Below, in pieces: positions 12,070 to 25,133 of a DNA stretch of 64,000 nucleotides (position 1 is its first letter; the number at the start of each line of letters is the position of its first letter). Under the pieces are notes generated by a model. That model had not been told where the DNA came from, searched no databases, and saw only the letters and a list, made by a program, of their open reading frames with translations. The stretch comes from Muricea muricata (Eukaryota > Cnidaria > Anthozoa > Malacalcyonacea > Plexauridae): NCBI GenBank assembly GCA_963855995.1, contig OY979717.1, positions 52,583,140 to 52,647,139 on the forward strand. Direction: 5' to 3'. The translations under genes and the position numbers were made by a program.

Positions 12070-12569
12070 AACTATAACACAAAAATTATCTGTAACAGAT
12101 GCTGGCCTATACCAGAAATCATGCTACCTTTTTGAGGAAATCATTAGTGATCAAACTGCATTCGCATCTGCAATTTAGATCTTGGGTAAAGATTTTGCAA
12201 CTTTGAATATTATACCTGGAAGAAGGTTTAACATCGTTTCCCAACTATTTCTTTATAGACCTAATTTAGTTCTACAGCATGGTTCCAACCGCAAGCTCAA
12301 ACATATTTCGATCGCGCAATAATATTGGCTAGAAGTGAAAAACCAACCTACATATACACCTAAAAAAGTATGGAGTAAGATAATAGAGCATACATACATA
12401 AAAGCATATTGCTGTTGGTTGTTAATCCTGGAATCAGCAATTAACAGACTGTAGTCTGCAGTTGGTTTGACTTGACCTTCTGAAAATATTACAAAATTAG
12501 AATGTATATATACAAAGCAAGCGATAGTTAGCTTTTAAAATTACTTACAAAACTGACTCTTGGACACTT

Positions 12570-12618
12570 GACTCATAATAACTCATGACTCATGACTCAT
12601 TATAACTCATGACTCACA
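12570..12618. repeat. Short ACTCATGACTCAT-type tandem repeat
   Basis: Irregular repeats of ACTCATGA/ACTCATAATA. Confidence 0.6.
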
Positions 12619-13129
12619 CTCGTCTTAAACGGGAAAATCCGATGCAAAACAAGTTCCTCGTCTCAACTTCCACGTCTAGCTTTCCCGTCAAAACAGACGG
12701 AAAAGTGTGACGTGAATCTCGCCAGGGCGAAAAATTCGTGAGATATTTCTCATCACGAACACAATCAAAGACTGAAACTATTCTAGGTATAAGAGGGCGA
12801 ATGATACAAAATGGCGTTAGTATATAGAGGAAAAAAAGTTCAAAAATTGATATTTATCCGTCCCTAAATTCACATTCAGACGCGGGTTTCAATTTCACTG
12901 ACGAGTTTCCCGTCCCTGATATGAATTCAACTATATTGACTCATTTGATTCATAAAACAGACATCTTCCTAGCTCTCGTGGTCACCAAACATTATTTCAA
13001 CTAAACGCAGATTTATATGCGGATGTTTTAGACTTGATATGCACCTCGGATTATTGAAGTCAAGCTACCATGACTTTGGTAATCGTTAATTTCCTCGAAT
13101 ATTGCAACTGTTCTTCTTATGTCACATAT

Positions 13130-13262
13130 ATTAATGATTTATCACTTATCTCCTGGTACCGAGGGAAACAGTGAGTTTTGTGGCCCCGGGAGCCTGTTGT
13201 TAAACAAGGCGAAGCCGGGGTTCACTGTTCCCGAGGTTCCAGTAAATAAGTGTTTTGTCATA
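13130..13262. mobile_element. Short imperfect foldback element
   Basis: CACTTATCTCCTGGTACCGAGGGAAACAGTGA is opposed by the inverse of TCACTGTTCCCGAGGTTCCAGTAAATAAGTG. GC-rich blocks (GCCCCGGGAGC, GCCGGGG) lie between the arms. Confidence 0.7.
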
Positions 13263-14585
13263 TAGTTATATTGTCAAAGTATGAATAATTCACCGTTATT
13301 GGAGTCAACTTTGAAAATAAAACTAGATAATTCGAACGTCGTAAATGTTTAATAAAAAATCACTTTGGAACTTCGTGGTCGACGCGCATGCGCAGTTTAC
13401 GCATTCTGTTGTTGACCGGTCAATAAATGTTTTGTTATGGACCGGTTGTCTTGATGCCAAGGCAATCGAGTGAACACGGCGTTTTGTCGACCGACACGTG
13501 ATACGCTTTTGCCCAATCGCAATACAGAAAAAATTGAACTTTGACGCTAACTATGTAACAATATACGTTGGTTTTCATGCATGCATGCATTTTTCATAGC
13601 AGCAGGTAACTATGAGATATTCCCACCAATAAAAATCTAATTTAACGCTGCTCCATATAGTTTATCAATTATTATCTGTATTCAAATTGTTACACAAAAT
13701 GTTACACAAGAATTATTGGCATGGCGATATGTATACTTTGTATTTTTTATAAGGCCATAAGGAACAAACAACTTAAAATGTTGGAAACACAGGAAATGCA
13801 TGTCACAGTATTGTCAATTTTAATTTATCAAAAGTAATGAAGCTTTTGTCGTGTTTACGAGTCGACGATTTAAAATTTGATTAATCATAAAAGCAGTCGA
13901 AATCATTTAATTTTTTGATATACAAATCAATGTTTATCGTTTCAATAGTAGAAACTTTAAAGGAGAATGTCAATCCTATAATTTACTCAGCAAGTTTGCA
14001 CGCATGGTGTTACTTTGTTGACAACTTGTAACGACTGTAACAAGCTTGACAGCAATTTACATCGCCAGACGTGTTGCTGACCTGTTGTGATAGCTATGAC
14101 ATAGATGACTAGTTCAGAATATTAAATTGTAACAATATAACAATATTATCACAAAGTTCACAACACAAAATTTTAACAGTACTGTTACAATTTATCATGA
14201 CTGATATTTTTCAGTTGACAACTTTGTTATATGTCTTATAGTCATCTCACAAACTGGTTCCAATAAATAACAAACGTCACCTTGCCAAAGGTACTTGGAA
14301 GAGAACACAACTTAATTGTGTCAAAAACTTCAGAACAGACTTATTACAACTTTCCAGTCTGCAATAATTTGTTGCTGAACAATTTACGATGTAGTTCGAC
14401 TGTTTACATTCTGGGATTGCTTTCAATTAAAAAATTAATGTATATTACGTAGTTTCATGGCCAATCCGAGGTGAAAATGATCATTATTATGTATTCAAAT
14501 TTTATTCTTGTTAGTGGTTGGTTAAGACGCAACAGAAACTTTACCGTATCAGCAAGATGACGCGTTATTTTAGCTGCTGACGTGT

Positions 14586-14650
14586 CAGCGTGCAATAATA
14601 CCTTGTTTTGGACCAAACTTCCGTCCAAAAAGAAGTATTATTGCACGCTG
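14586..14650. repeat. Perfect 16-bp stem hairpin
   Basis: CAGCGTGCAATAATAC (14586-14601) and GTATTATTGCACGCTG (14635-14650) are exact reverse complements. The loop itself contains TTTTGGAC/GTCCAAAA. Confidence 0.8.
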
Positions 14651-15099
14651 TCTGGCTCAAGCCCCTAGCACGGTCGGTAGCTTACATTCCCATTCCCGCC
14701 AAATTAAAACTAAACATTGTTTGAGAGTAAAAATGGCTTTTATCTGGCTTTAAATTACTTTCTGTCGTTAGACAAGGGAGATATTTGACCTTGTTCTCAA
14801 AGAAAGATTGTGTAGAAGCACACATAGAGAAATAAAACTGTGTAAATGTATTTTCAAGCAACTGTAAAATATCGGGAAACATCACTTAGCAGGTAACGAA
14901 TTTAAAGTTGTTCTACGCAGAAGCTTCAAAACAGAACAGCAAGTTGTACTAGAAATATTGATTTTCATTAATTTAAATGATCGACTACTATCATTTAATT
15001 GTTTTAAAAACATTGCTGCATTGAGAGAACATTAAAAATGTTGTAAAAATTAACGTGGCATGAAATTTTCGTGTGTTCCATTTGTATAGTTCTTTGTTT

Positions 15100-15330
15100 T
15101 TTGGGTTTTGAATAATAATAAAACAATTATTGATTTCGGTTTATTGAATTCGGTTATTGAAGTCGGACAAAAGTCGGACAATTATCTGGCTAGGCCTCGG
15201 TTTGTGTTATCCACCTCAGCCTTCGGCTTCGCGCATAACGCAAACCTCGCCCTTGATAATTCTTGATATCATGCTCAACCTCGTTCAATAATTGTTTAAT
15301 ATGCGACTCATGTATCGCAGGAGATATTTC
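15100..15330. repeat. Probable dispersed repeat fragment
   Basis: Contains a CCTCAGCCTTCGGCTTCGCGC segment with self-complementary blocks flanked by CCTCGGTTTGTG and CGCAAACCTCG. The reverse ORF at 15190-15375 is a translation of this repeat and not a convincing gene. Confidence 0.45.
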
Positions 15331-15992
15331 AACCTCGTTATTTACTGCATCATAAAAAGCGATTGAACATCGCAATATAGCAGACTATAGAAAACTCAGT
15401 AACGCTTGAGCGGGCAGCTAATAATCTAGCGTTTTTTGGTCATGAGGAAAGCCAAGAAAAACATTGCCGATCAAATTACAGGGAAATTGAAGGTAACAGC
15501 AATGAAACTTTTTATCAAATAAAACACATTGTTTAACTTTACAAAGCAGACAGTGTCGAAACTTATTTGTAAAATAATATTTATACAGCCGTGAGTTCGT
15601 TTACCTATCGAGTTTAATGAGTTGTAATACATGCAGCAAACGTGACTCTAGGAAAAAATATTTACATAAGACAACAATTGTCGAACCGAATGGACTCTAA
15701 AGCCTATAGTCATATAAGCCAGATTATTAGTTTGATTTCTTTAAGAACAATAAATACTGATTAAGAGCACATATCAAAATGATTTTTGAGCTAATATTAC
15801 AGCTACGAGGTTCATAATGATACCCAGCGGGTTGATACCGCAGAGTTGGGGCAATTTCTTTTTTATTGCATCATTGACGTCATCAAAACCAACAATTATT
15901 ACCATAACTATCCCAATAAATCCCCAGCGCCACAACCACTGAGGCCACAACTCACAAGTTGTTTCAATTTTTAATGAATATTTTTTTAAAAT

Positions 15993-18900
15993 ATGGCCGA
16001 ACTAACTTTGACTCTGTCACAACATAGTAAAGACGTTAACTGCTGTGCATTCGCGCCAAACAGCCGTATCTTGGCGTCAGGTTCTAGCGATAAAACTGTA
16101 AGACTTTGGGACATTTCTACTGAAGGCAAAGAATTAGATGACTCGCCTCTACACGGACACGGCTACCATGTTTGTGCTTGCGCATTCTCTCCATTCGGCA
16201 CTTTGTTAGCGACGGCTTCGACCGACTGTACAGTATGGTTGTGGGACACAAAAACCTATGAGAAAATCGTAACATTTGAAGGACATCGCGGTGCTGTTAG
16301 AGCATGTATTTTTTCCCCAGATTCCATCTTGCTAGCATCAGGTTCCGCAGACGAGACGGTATGTTTATGGAATACTAAAACGAAGAAACTTGTTCGGCGC
16401 ATCGAAGGCTTTGAAAGCAGTGTTGTGACATGTTCATTTACACCAGACAATTTGTATATTCTTGCTGGTGTTAGTAATGGTGAGATAAGTCTATGGGAGA
16501 TACAGAGTGGTGTTTGTAAAGCATTTGATAAGGAAGCTAATGATATGGGTGTTAATACGTGTTGTTTTTCTCCAACATTTGGTTCAGCTGGTATGTATGT
16601 ATTTTGTTTGAAAACGATATCTAGCAACTATCCAGCATACACAGTGTAGCTGGTAACTTCAAGAAATTAAATATCGAGACTCTCCTTCAACCTGTAGTTT
16701 TTCAGTATCAGATTACATCAAGAATTGTAATTATGTACTGTACACAATATGGTGACAGACACTAGGGACACTCAGAAATACACTATTCCAACCTATTTTT
16801 ATGCAGTTTACTTTCTGCAACCAGCCAGTTCAGCATCCTTATTGGCCAGGAAAGTGGATTGGTAGGCTGGGATAATGTACAGATAATGACATACGTAATG
16901 TGACAAGCTCAGACTCACAAACTTCACATCTGTGTCCCACATGTCTATTCCCTATGCTGTGTCATACATCTAGCTATAATGAGTCCAATAGCATAGTTTA
17001 TGATTGCCATTAATAGCATAAAAGATCAGACCAATCGGACAAACTGAAATTTACTTTTAAATGATGGAAATGAATATAATTTATCGTATTGTGGAACCTA
17101 CAATTATTGTGGAAATTTGCAGACAAACTAAACTTGCGATGTCAATTATAGAACATGCAAGACTGGTTCAATTAGTACATTTTTTAACTAGTCCAAGTCC
17201 AATCCTATTTTATGCAATATAGTATGCTGAATGCCATTGTAAAGCTAAAATTTTGGGACTGTTAAACCAGGTAAATCTGGCTGTATTTAGGAAATTTTTT
17301 TGCCAAGTACCGGATTTGCAGAAATCTCTAAATGTTTTTTTTCAAAACAGATTTACATTTTGAGTGATATCATGAGTTTGGATTCTGTACCATTGTAAAT
17401 AGTACCATTATAAAATTTACCACCATAAAATGCACTATCAACACAGAGATTGTGAAGCCATTTGAAGATATAATGACATGAAAAGTGATAATTATCTTGT
17501 TTGAGATATGCCTCTGTCTTGACAAAAATACTCATATCAGCAATTTTTGAGTGGGCCATATTTCCTGTCGTCTGCTTGCTAATTAACAAGCATAATTTTG
17601 ACATTTTATTAATTTTGTTGTTACCTTACTTAGTCTTACTTGTCTGGATGATTTGACATATAATTACCAACAAACATAATTTGTAAAGGTTTGTAAATTT
17701 TGCATGTTTGTCAAAACAGTAAAACATTCAATGGATAATGTACTATGCTGGTACTGGCAACATATATGTGAAATTATTGACAAAAAATGTGTATTTTTAA
17801 GTACCAAGCAACACAGATACCAGTGGTAGCTCACCTCATTTCCTTCTGGTAACTGGTGGTGGAGATAACTTGGTTAAACTGTGGAACGTTTTCACTGGCT
17901 CAGGTAAACCTGGATATATTTTCAGTATTGTTGGTAGTCCACTTCTTCATTATAACTAATACTTTAAATACCAGAAAGCTCAACAAGGAAATATATTTGT
18001 GTTAATAATAGTAGTTTTTTGTTTTAATAGTAGTCTTAGCTCTGGAAGTTTTGGTATAAATGGACCTATAGAAATACTGCTTGGCCTGGTTGTTCAAAGC
18101 TGGGTTAGCCTTAATCTAGGGTAACCTAACATAGTTAAAGAATTTTAACCAAGTATAACTGTTAACCCTAGGTAAACGTTACTGGCTAGTGCTAACCTGG
18201 CTTTGAACAGCAGGTCCTAGGTTAAGTTTCCACATAACTAATCGTACCACTCATTTACTTTTGAGCAATGCCAAATTAACCCAGGATTAGTTTACCCAAG
18301 GTTAAAACTTTTTCATTTCCAAAGGGTTACCTGTATGTGCCCTAATTCTAGTGAAAATCATACAGATATTGCAATTTAAGCTAGGAACAGTTTAGCAAAA
18401 TTTATCATCAACCTCCCAAAGGAATCAAACTACACATTTGCGATGCCTCTGTATTGAGCACTAAGCTACCGAAGTAGCTTGCAAGAGCAAGTGTAATTTA
18501 AATAAACATAGAGTTAAGTGCCACAAAATGATAATATTATAAGCATTTTTAAACTTTAAAAGCAATAATTCAGGGTTAAGTTAATCCACTTTTGAACAAC
18601 CAGCCCCTGGAGTTGGTGAAATGAACGTACAATATAAATCTCATGTACTCAAACCGATCTTGCCACACTTAGTGCAAGGCCTTCGACAATATTGGTTGGT
18701 CAGCCTGTCTACCCATATGTCTTGTTGACTAATTGAGCTGCAATGAGTCGTGAAGCGCTCATAATGGCAGGTGCTTACTCAATCTGTAAATTTTGCTTTG
18801 TCAGCGTATTCAGACAAATGTCATATTGGCTACAGATCTACATTGGCTGCTCACGAAGCTCCTGTTTGGCAGTGCAGTTTCTCCAGTAATGGAAAACTAC

Positions 18901-21900
18901 TTGCTTCATGGTAATTTTCAAATAAAACTATTATTAATCTCTCCTCGCTTATCCAGTGTGCCGAGCATTGAATAATTTATTAAAACTAGAATGGTCAGTT
19001 GGAACCTTTAGTGTGAACCACCATGTTTCTAGCAAGTAACCCTGGCCTATTCACAATTTCCCTTGCCTTTTTCCTAGCCCGAAAAAATTAAGAACACAAT
19101 TGATTGAGTAGAGAAAAAATAAAATACTTAGTGTGAATTAGTGATTTATACTGTTTTGATTATTTGCTTAAATTTTCAGCTCGGGTGACAAAACAGTTAT
19201 CATTTGGGATCCTGTAAGTTTAGATTTATGTATACATGGTACTCTCATTGTTCATGATCCAGATTCATTAAATAGAGTTACTTGCCAAAAGTTTATTACA
19301 CCTTCTCTAATTGACAATAAATTTAAATACTCAACTCTAATTTCAGTTTGTAATTGATTAACACAAAATGACACAGTTTTGATACTCACCCCAACACACT
19401 TCATATCATATACTTTGTACCAAATGCTCTTGCCTAACAAGTTTGGCCTTTTCAGGCATGCACTTTGTTAAATTTTGGACGTCCTCAGCTGGGATTTTTT
19501 CTACTCTTTTTGAACATCAATCTTGAGTTTAACATTATCGACAGCTCTGCAGTTTTATTTGTGCAAGCACAGAAATTACAGTAGGCATCCATTTTTCAGT
19601 AGACCTTCGCCATACAAATACTCTTCCATCACTACCACTCATTTTCCATTCATCTGTATAAAAACCATCATTTTCCATTCATCTGTAAAAAAACCTACTT
19701 TTTTCCAATATGTCATTATTTTGTTTTCTAAGTCCACTGTATTGGTTTCTTTTTATCTGATTTTCTTTCTTATGAACCGCTTTTTATGCGGACTTATTCC
19801 ATTGTACCCTAAAGATCCTTTGTCATACTGTGTTGGTTCTTTCGCTGCTGATACTTGCGCCACATTTTTTTGCCAAAGTTTTGGCGGATGACCTGCGATT
19901 TTATTTCACCAGTTATTTTAGATATCTGTCTCGGTTTACTAGTACGTTTCAATGTTTTGAGATTTCCACTACATCGAAAGTTTCGAAGGATGGTGGCGAT
20001 GGTACCTATTGGTCGCTTGTCTTCTTGACTATTGCGGTAATAGAAGCTTCTCATCTTTCTATTCCAACAATAAATGATCGTTCGTTTTCTGTTAGTTCTT
20101 TTCCTTTACCCATCTTAACTTCTGTCTGGTTGCAATGACAAATAAAGTGGTAACTTGATACAGTATATAATATACATCAGGGCACTAGATGCTTTTGGGT
20201 CATTATACAGATGGTAACACACTACGCGCTTGTGCCTGGAGAAATTATATGTGAAACCCATTTATGCCAAAAAAAATACTGTATTTAAACTTTTGGCAAG
20301 TAACTGTTAATTGTAACATCTCCAAACAGTTGAATAGACAGAGTAGTGTATATCTCAGCAGTCACCAGTGGCGGCGACCACCAGTAGCTGCAACACGAGT
20401 TGCGATATGGCAGCTCAAGGACAAACCTTCAAAACAAAGAATATGTGTATAGAAAACAACTACTATGAATATATAATATGTGCTCTCAGGAGTATTCTTA
20501 AGTATAATGTGATTAGGGTCGGTGTAACTCGTTGTTCCCAATGAAATAGCACAAATACATCATTGAGAAAAATTTTCTGCTACTGTATGTTGTGTTTGCT
20601 TGCATGTAGGCGAAAAAAAGCATTTATTATTTTTTTTCAGATCAAAGCAACAGCATTACACAGGGTTTTTGCACACTCAAGGTCAGTACATTTTAATCAT
20701 GTTGTTTCAAGTAATTCTTATATTAGTTAAATTCAAAAGGTAAATCCTAAAATTTTAACCTTACGAACCTGCACGTTAACACTCTTTTTTTTATTAGATA
20801 TGTTACGTGTTGTGCATTCTCACCTGATTGCAAATATCTGGCCAGCGGCTCAAATGATAGAACTGTCAAAGTTTGGAATCTTAAACTGTCGGATACTACA
20901 TGTAAGCCTCCACTCTAGCTAGTTTATTTTGACAAACACGGGAAACCTTTTTATCGTGAAGTTACATAAGTAGTGATAAGCGAGAGGTGTTTTGTGGTGC
21001 TCTTTTCCCTACCGTACGAAATCTGTTCATTCAGAGCATGTTTAACTCCTTCATGCATGATGACTATAAGCAGACATGGATATATGCGGCAGAGAGTAGT
21101 TTAGATCAGGAAAACATTTTCCAAATTCCGATGCGGTCAATGTTTCTGTTTAACCATTAGAAAAGCAATTGAAACATTTATACAAGTAAACATTTTACAA
21201 TGTTCTGGAGTACTGAAACTATCCAGTTAACCCCCTATCAAATTTTGCCTGGTACTGGAGTCCGCCATATGTCTACATATATTGTAACACCACGGGTACC
21301 GGTATCTGTATCCAACACATTCCTGGCAGGGACCACTGTATACCAATACTTGACTAGAGTTGTCTGCAAACGTAATGATTCAGTGCAGAGTTAGGTAATG
21401 ATATATTTATCTGCATTATTGTCTATGAAAAAATTAGTTTGTAAATTAGTATATACTGTAAATTATGTTTTTATTAAATGTTTAGCTGGTCTTATCGACG
21501 GTGGAAACATGGAGCCAAGTCTGACCAAGAATGAAAGCTTTTTACCACAACCTACAGAACAAAAGGTATCACCAGTTAAACAAAATGGTAACCAATTGGT
21601 TGGCATAGCGATTAAGGGTGTTAGCCTGAAGTAAGAAAACTGAAATCTAGCCCAAAACTTGAGAAAACTCAAATCTAGCTCAAATGTGAAGTCGTTCAGA
21701 GTGGGTCTAGGGACACACCCTCTTTCTTTCTATTCTCTTACATGGTTGTGTCCTTTAAATGCCATTTCCAGCATTTTATCAGCAATATTGAAAAAATATA
21801 GTTTTGTTTATGTTTTTAATGGCGTATTGACAAAATATTAAAGGCAAGACAAACTATAGTTTAAAATGGTATTAATAACAGCATCTGTCGAAATATTATG

Positions 21901-24900
21901 AAGTCTATACGACTTCTAAGGTAGAATATCATATGTGTAGTGAAGAGAAATTTCTATATATACTATTTTTTCTATTGCAGTAAAAATGAAATATACTTAT
22001 CCTTGAACTTATGATAAAGGCTTATGGTACTAGTCTATTATTGCAGATGTGAAAAAATAATTCAATTGCATATAATTTAAAACTTTTTTGGCTGGCCCGA
22101 GTTGGGAAATTGTTGCCTTTGGGAAACCGCGTTTAACGGGGGTCTTTTTACAGTAGCTAACACCGTATGGTTGGGGCGCTGAACTATTACCCATTAGTAG
22201 AATCATACTATGGCATACTAATGCAAATGCTGTAATTTCATTGGCTACTGTACTCGCTATCTATTGTTCAATCGATGTTGTTCGTCCCTAATTCAACGAA
22301 AAAGTTGTTCCGACCCGAGGAATTATTAAAACCCATCTTGTAGCAGACAGTAAACGTGTTTATTATACATTACAGGTCATTAAGAAAATGACGTCATGGA
22401 CAGTGGACGAAGTGTGTAACTGGCTGAATAATCTCAGTCTTGAACAGTATTGTGCAAGTTTTCGTGAGAACGCAATTGATGGAACAGAACTGTTTAATGT
22501 GACTGCAGAAATCTTAGCAAATGACTTGTGTATTGGTAAGCCATTGTTTCAGGAATTTGTTCCAGATTGTGATTTTCATGAGGTCACGTAGTAACCAAGG
22601 TTAATATGTTAGGAACCAGCGCGCGATCTGGGTCTGAGTGACCCTCCTGCTGAGCTGGATAAATAAGATAATCAGTCGTGCAGGGGGAGCATTCGCTAGC
22701 TAATAAAGCCAGCTACAGCAATTTGTGGGAAATAGAGTTCGAGGAAATAGAGTTGTAAGGTGCAGACGTTTCGGTGGTCAGGCCTTTGCTGTACAGATTG
22801 ACATGACTCGGACCTGAATCCAAGTAACACAAATGCCAGACTTTAACTGACCGCGTCTGCACCTAACCATCCACACGGGTAAGTATGGTGACGACAGATA
22901 TTAAAAGCTCGATAGGGATTGTTTACCTACGTGATTTCCCACATGAAAATGGGTTAACACGACATCCCCCCCCCCCCCACCCAGCCAACTTGCCCGGGTG
23001 GAAAAGAATGTTTTTTAACAAATTGAACTGCAGGTGGAACTATACTGTACAAACCCTAATTTGTCTCTGATTAGTAAGGTCTAGTGCGAGGGAGATTTTA
23101 CTCAGAGCAAGGAATTTTCTCTGTTTGCAAATGGCGAGGAAAGTTACGTTATACCACAGCAGCTGGGAAATTTGCCACCGCTGTGCAAAAATATTGTTGG
23201 CGGCTGAACACAAAATGTAATTAGCATATTATTTGCGAAATACAGATTGGTTTCAGAGGTGCTCGGAATTTAGTTTCTTTGACGAGCCAGTTATAATTTT
23301 GTTCACAATTTTTCATTGATTTCAGTAAAGGACTGATAAAGCTGTCAGTTAATCATATTTTGAAGTGATGACATCGTCTGTTGAAGCAAATTTCCAAACT
23401 TTGACATGTAAGTGGGTTGCCAAGAATTAAGCGCGATGTTGAATTTACGTTTGACTTAATACTGAAAAATTTAGCTTTTGCTCCAAAAAGATATTTGTTT
23501 CCTGTTACTTCCAATATGTTTATGTTTCTTTCGAAACCAATTTTTTTGTTTTATAAATTCCGCTAATGGCCAATTGTTTGTTGTGAAACTCGCTACTGGA
23601 AAAGTACTTTAAATTACGGTTGCTGTTGAAATGGTCGTGAAAGTGATAAAACATCCACAATCACGTGGGCCGTCAGTGCAATGATGTCTTTGATACTGTA
23701 TAAATGTTTTCGTACAAATGGTAAAGATATTTTTCAATTGACTAATGCGTTTAGTCGATCGATTTCAGTGACATTTTTGTATTGACGTTCGAGTACGAGC
23801 GTTGACTTGTTTGAGTCCAATTTTAAAAAATCAGCCTTTTGCTCCAACATGATTTTAGCTCGAACTTGGCCTTCATGTTTATATCTACTCACCTGATTTG
23901 TTAGCTTGTTCTTAAAAATTACGCTAAAAGGTCGTTTAGTCCACTGAAAATGCTTGTGATCCATGTTTGTTATATGATTTTTAAATACCACGCGTAAATC
24001 ACGCAATTTCCACGCGTTCACGCAGGCTTATCTGGCGCATGCTCAGACAAATTTCCCAGCTGCTTTATACCACTAGTTCCTTCGTCTACAGCCTTTCCCT
24101 GGGGAATGAAAGGGATTGGTAGTGGTAGTATGGAGTATACCTGGACACAGTTGGCATTGTTATTAAGTACCGACCTCGTTATGTAGAAGTATGGTTTGTG
24201 ACATTCATATGATCAATTACACGTTTGAAAACGCACAAGTTGTTGTGTTCGCACTGCTTGTTTCTATTGACAACTTGTAACGTGCTTGATGGCATTGTCA
24301 GGTTTACAAGAATGCGACCAGGCTAATGAGATAAGGCTTTAACAATATTGTTATATTATGAGTATATCGGCCTTAATATTATTGGGACAACCTAGCTTGC
24401 AACAAGTTTGATCCATCAGCTTGTTCCGAACTTGCGACAAGCCTGAAGACTTGTTTGCGGACTTGCTATGAGTTGTGGAATTTTTGGGTAGTAAAATACT
24501 GATATGTTTGAATTTCTAGGACCTGTAGGCCACCGGAACAAAATTCTGAGAAACGTGAAAGATGTGAAAAAGAAAGAAATTGAAGACAGCGTTCCAGATG
24601 AATTTTTGTGTCCAATCACTCGTGAGTTGATGAGTGATCCAGTTATTGCTGCAGGTAGCTACTATAATATTGTTGTTTTACTTTTCTCATCTTACATCTT
24701 TACATTTCTCATTTTCTAAAGATCTACCCTGTGAATTTGCATGCTTAATAAAATTTCGAATAATTTCTTTCGAACTATTTTTTACAGAGTAGGCGAAATA
24801 GAAGAAGTCTTGTATTCCCAATTTTACATCGGGAGACTTTAAAAACCGCTATCCCGTTGATGGTATTATCCGAGCTTCCTAGAACTGTCCCATCGAACCC

Positions 24901-25133
24901 AGGTCTATCCTGCATGGTATTTGTGGCAAAGCAAGACAATTAGTAATTTTAGTTTATTGTATACTTTAGATGGTCATTCATACGAACGTGAAGCAATTCA
25001 ATCGTGGATACTGTCAGGAAAGCTGACGAGTCCACTGACGAATACACCCATGAAACATTCGAACCTTATCCCAAATACGACACTCAAGAGTGTTATTTCC
25101 AGATATTTTAAAACAGAGAGTATCATTGCATGA
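15993..25133 (+). CDS. WDSUB1: WD repeat, SAM and U-box domain-containing protein 1
   Basis: Ten exons: 15993-16590, 17802-17903, 18805-18910, 19180-19213, 20641-20681, 20798-20901, 21486-21565, 22376-22535, 24520-24654, 24970-25133. All junctions are GT-AG with matching phase, giving 1524 nt and 507 aa (human WDSUB1 is about 476). Residues about 8-325 are WD40 repeats (HSKDVNCCAFAP, GSSDKTVRLWD, SGDKTVIIWDP, GSNDRTVKVWNL). Residues about 360-425 are a SAM domain (WTVDEVCNWLNNLSLEQY). Residues about 433-505 are a U-box (VPDEFLCPITRELMSDPV, DGHSYEREAIQSWI). The family is a predicted U-box E3 ubiquitin ligase. The WD propeller would bind substrate, SAM a partner or itself, and the U-box an E2. 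The start is the first ATG of exon 1, preceding MAELTLTLSQH. A low-complexity linker (exon 7) separates WD repeats from SAM. The small exons 4 (34 nt) and 5 (41 nt) are required to keep frame. Confidence 0.93.
18083..18607. mobile_element. TIR element in WDSUB1 intron 2
   Basis: CCTGGTTGTTCAAAGCTGGGTTAG near 18085 is opposed by GTTAATCCACTTTTGAACAACCAGCCC ending near 18607. A second inverted partner (GCTAACCTGGCTTTGAACAGCAG, about 18191-18213) lies inside, so two related short elements or a nested copy are present. Confidence 0.75.
19275..20306 (-). pseudogene. Degenerate Tc1/mariner-like transposon in WDSUB1 intron 4
   Basis: AGTTACTTGCCAAAAGTTTA (19276-19295) is matched exactly in inverse at 20286-20305, giving an element of about 1.03 kb. 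On the minus strand, 20054-19809 encodes a helix-turn-helix-like stretch (TIATILRNFRCSGN, then KRTSKPRQIS) as in Tc1-type DNA-binding domains. Further downstream, interrupted frames show TDEWKMMVF and YLYGEGLLKNGCL, resembling eroded catalytic-domain text. Stops break the frame, so it is inactive. The Tc1/mariner placement rests on length, TIR and HTH shape. Confidence 0.65.
22197..22300. repeat. Dispersed repeat copy in WDSUB1 intron 7
   Basis: GTAGAATCATACTATGGCATACTAATGCAAATGCTGTAATTTCATTGG closely matches sequence at 60797-60860, with both followed by related CGCTATCTATTG / AGATAGCGAG blocks. This indicates one repeat family inserted at two sites. Confidence 0.75.
22968..22982. repeat. 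Poly-C tract
   Basis: Near-uninterrupted C run in WDSUB1 intron 8, one of several in the window. Confidence 0.9.
23149..24073. mobile_element. TIR element of about 925 bp in WDSUB1 intron 8
   Basis: Terminal segments TATACCACAGCAGCTGGGAAATTTG and CAAATTTCCCAGCTGCTTTATACCA are inverted repeats of about 26 bp. A 95-codon reverse ORF inside (23734-24021) has no recognised domain. The element is probably non-autonomous. Confidence 0.75.

Larger units (their letters stand above)
12071..15992. other. Gene-free intergenic region with several repeat fragments
   Basis: No credible gene lies between the 11.7-kb MITE and WDSUB1. The region holds the short repeat at 12570, the inverted elements at 13130 and 14586, a GTTGACAACTTGTAACG-type dispersed repeat near 14020 (related motif near 24270), and the repeat near 15100-15330. 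Confidence 0.5.

Noticed and set aside
15190-15375. Reverse ORF NYQGRGLRYARSRRLRW as a small gene
   Set aside because: It lies in a self-complementary dispersed repeat and has no start context or domain.
19523-20138. Forward ORFs in WDSUB1 intron 4
   Set aside because: They are antisense readings of the degraded Tc1/mariner copy.
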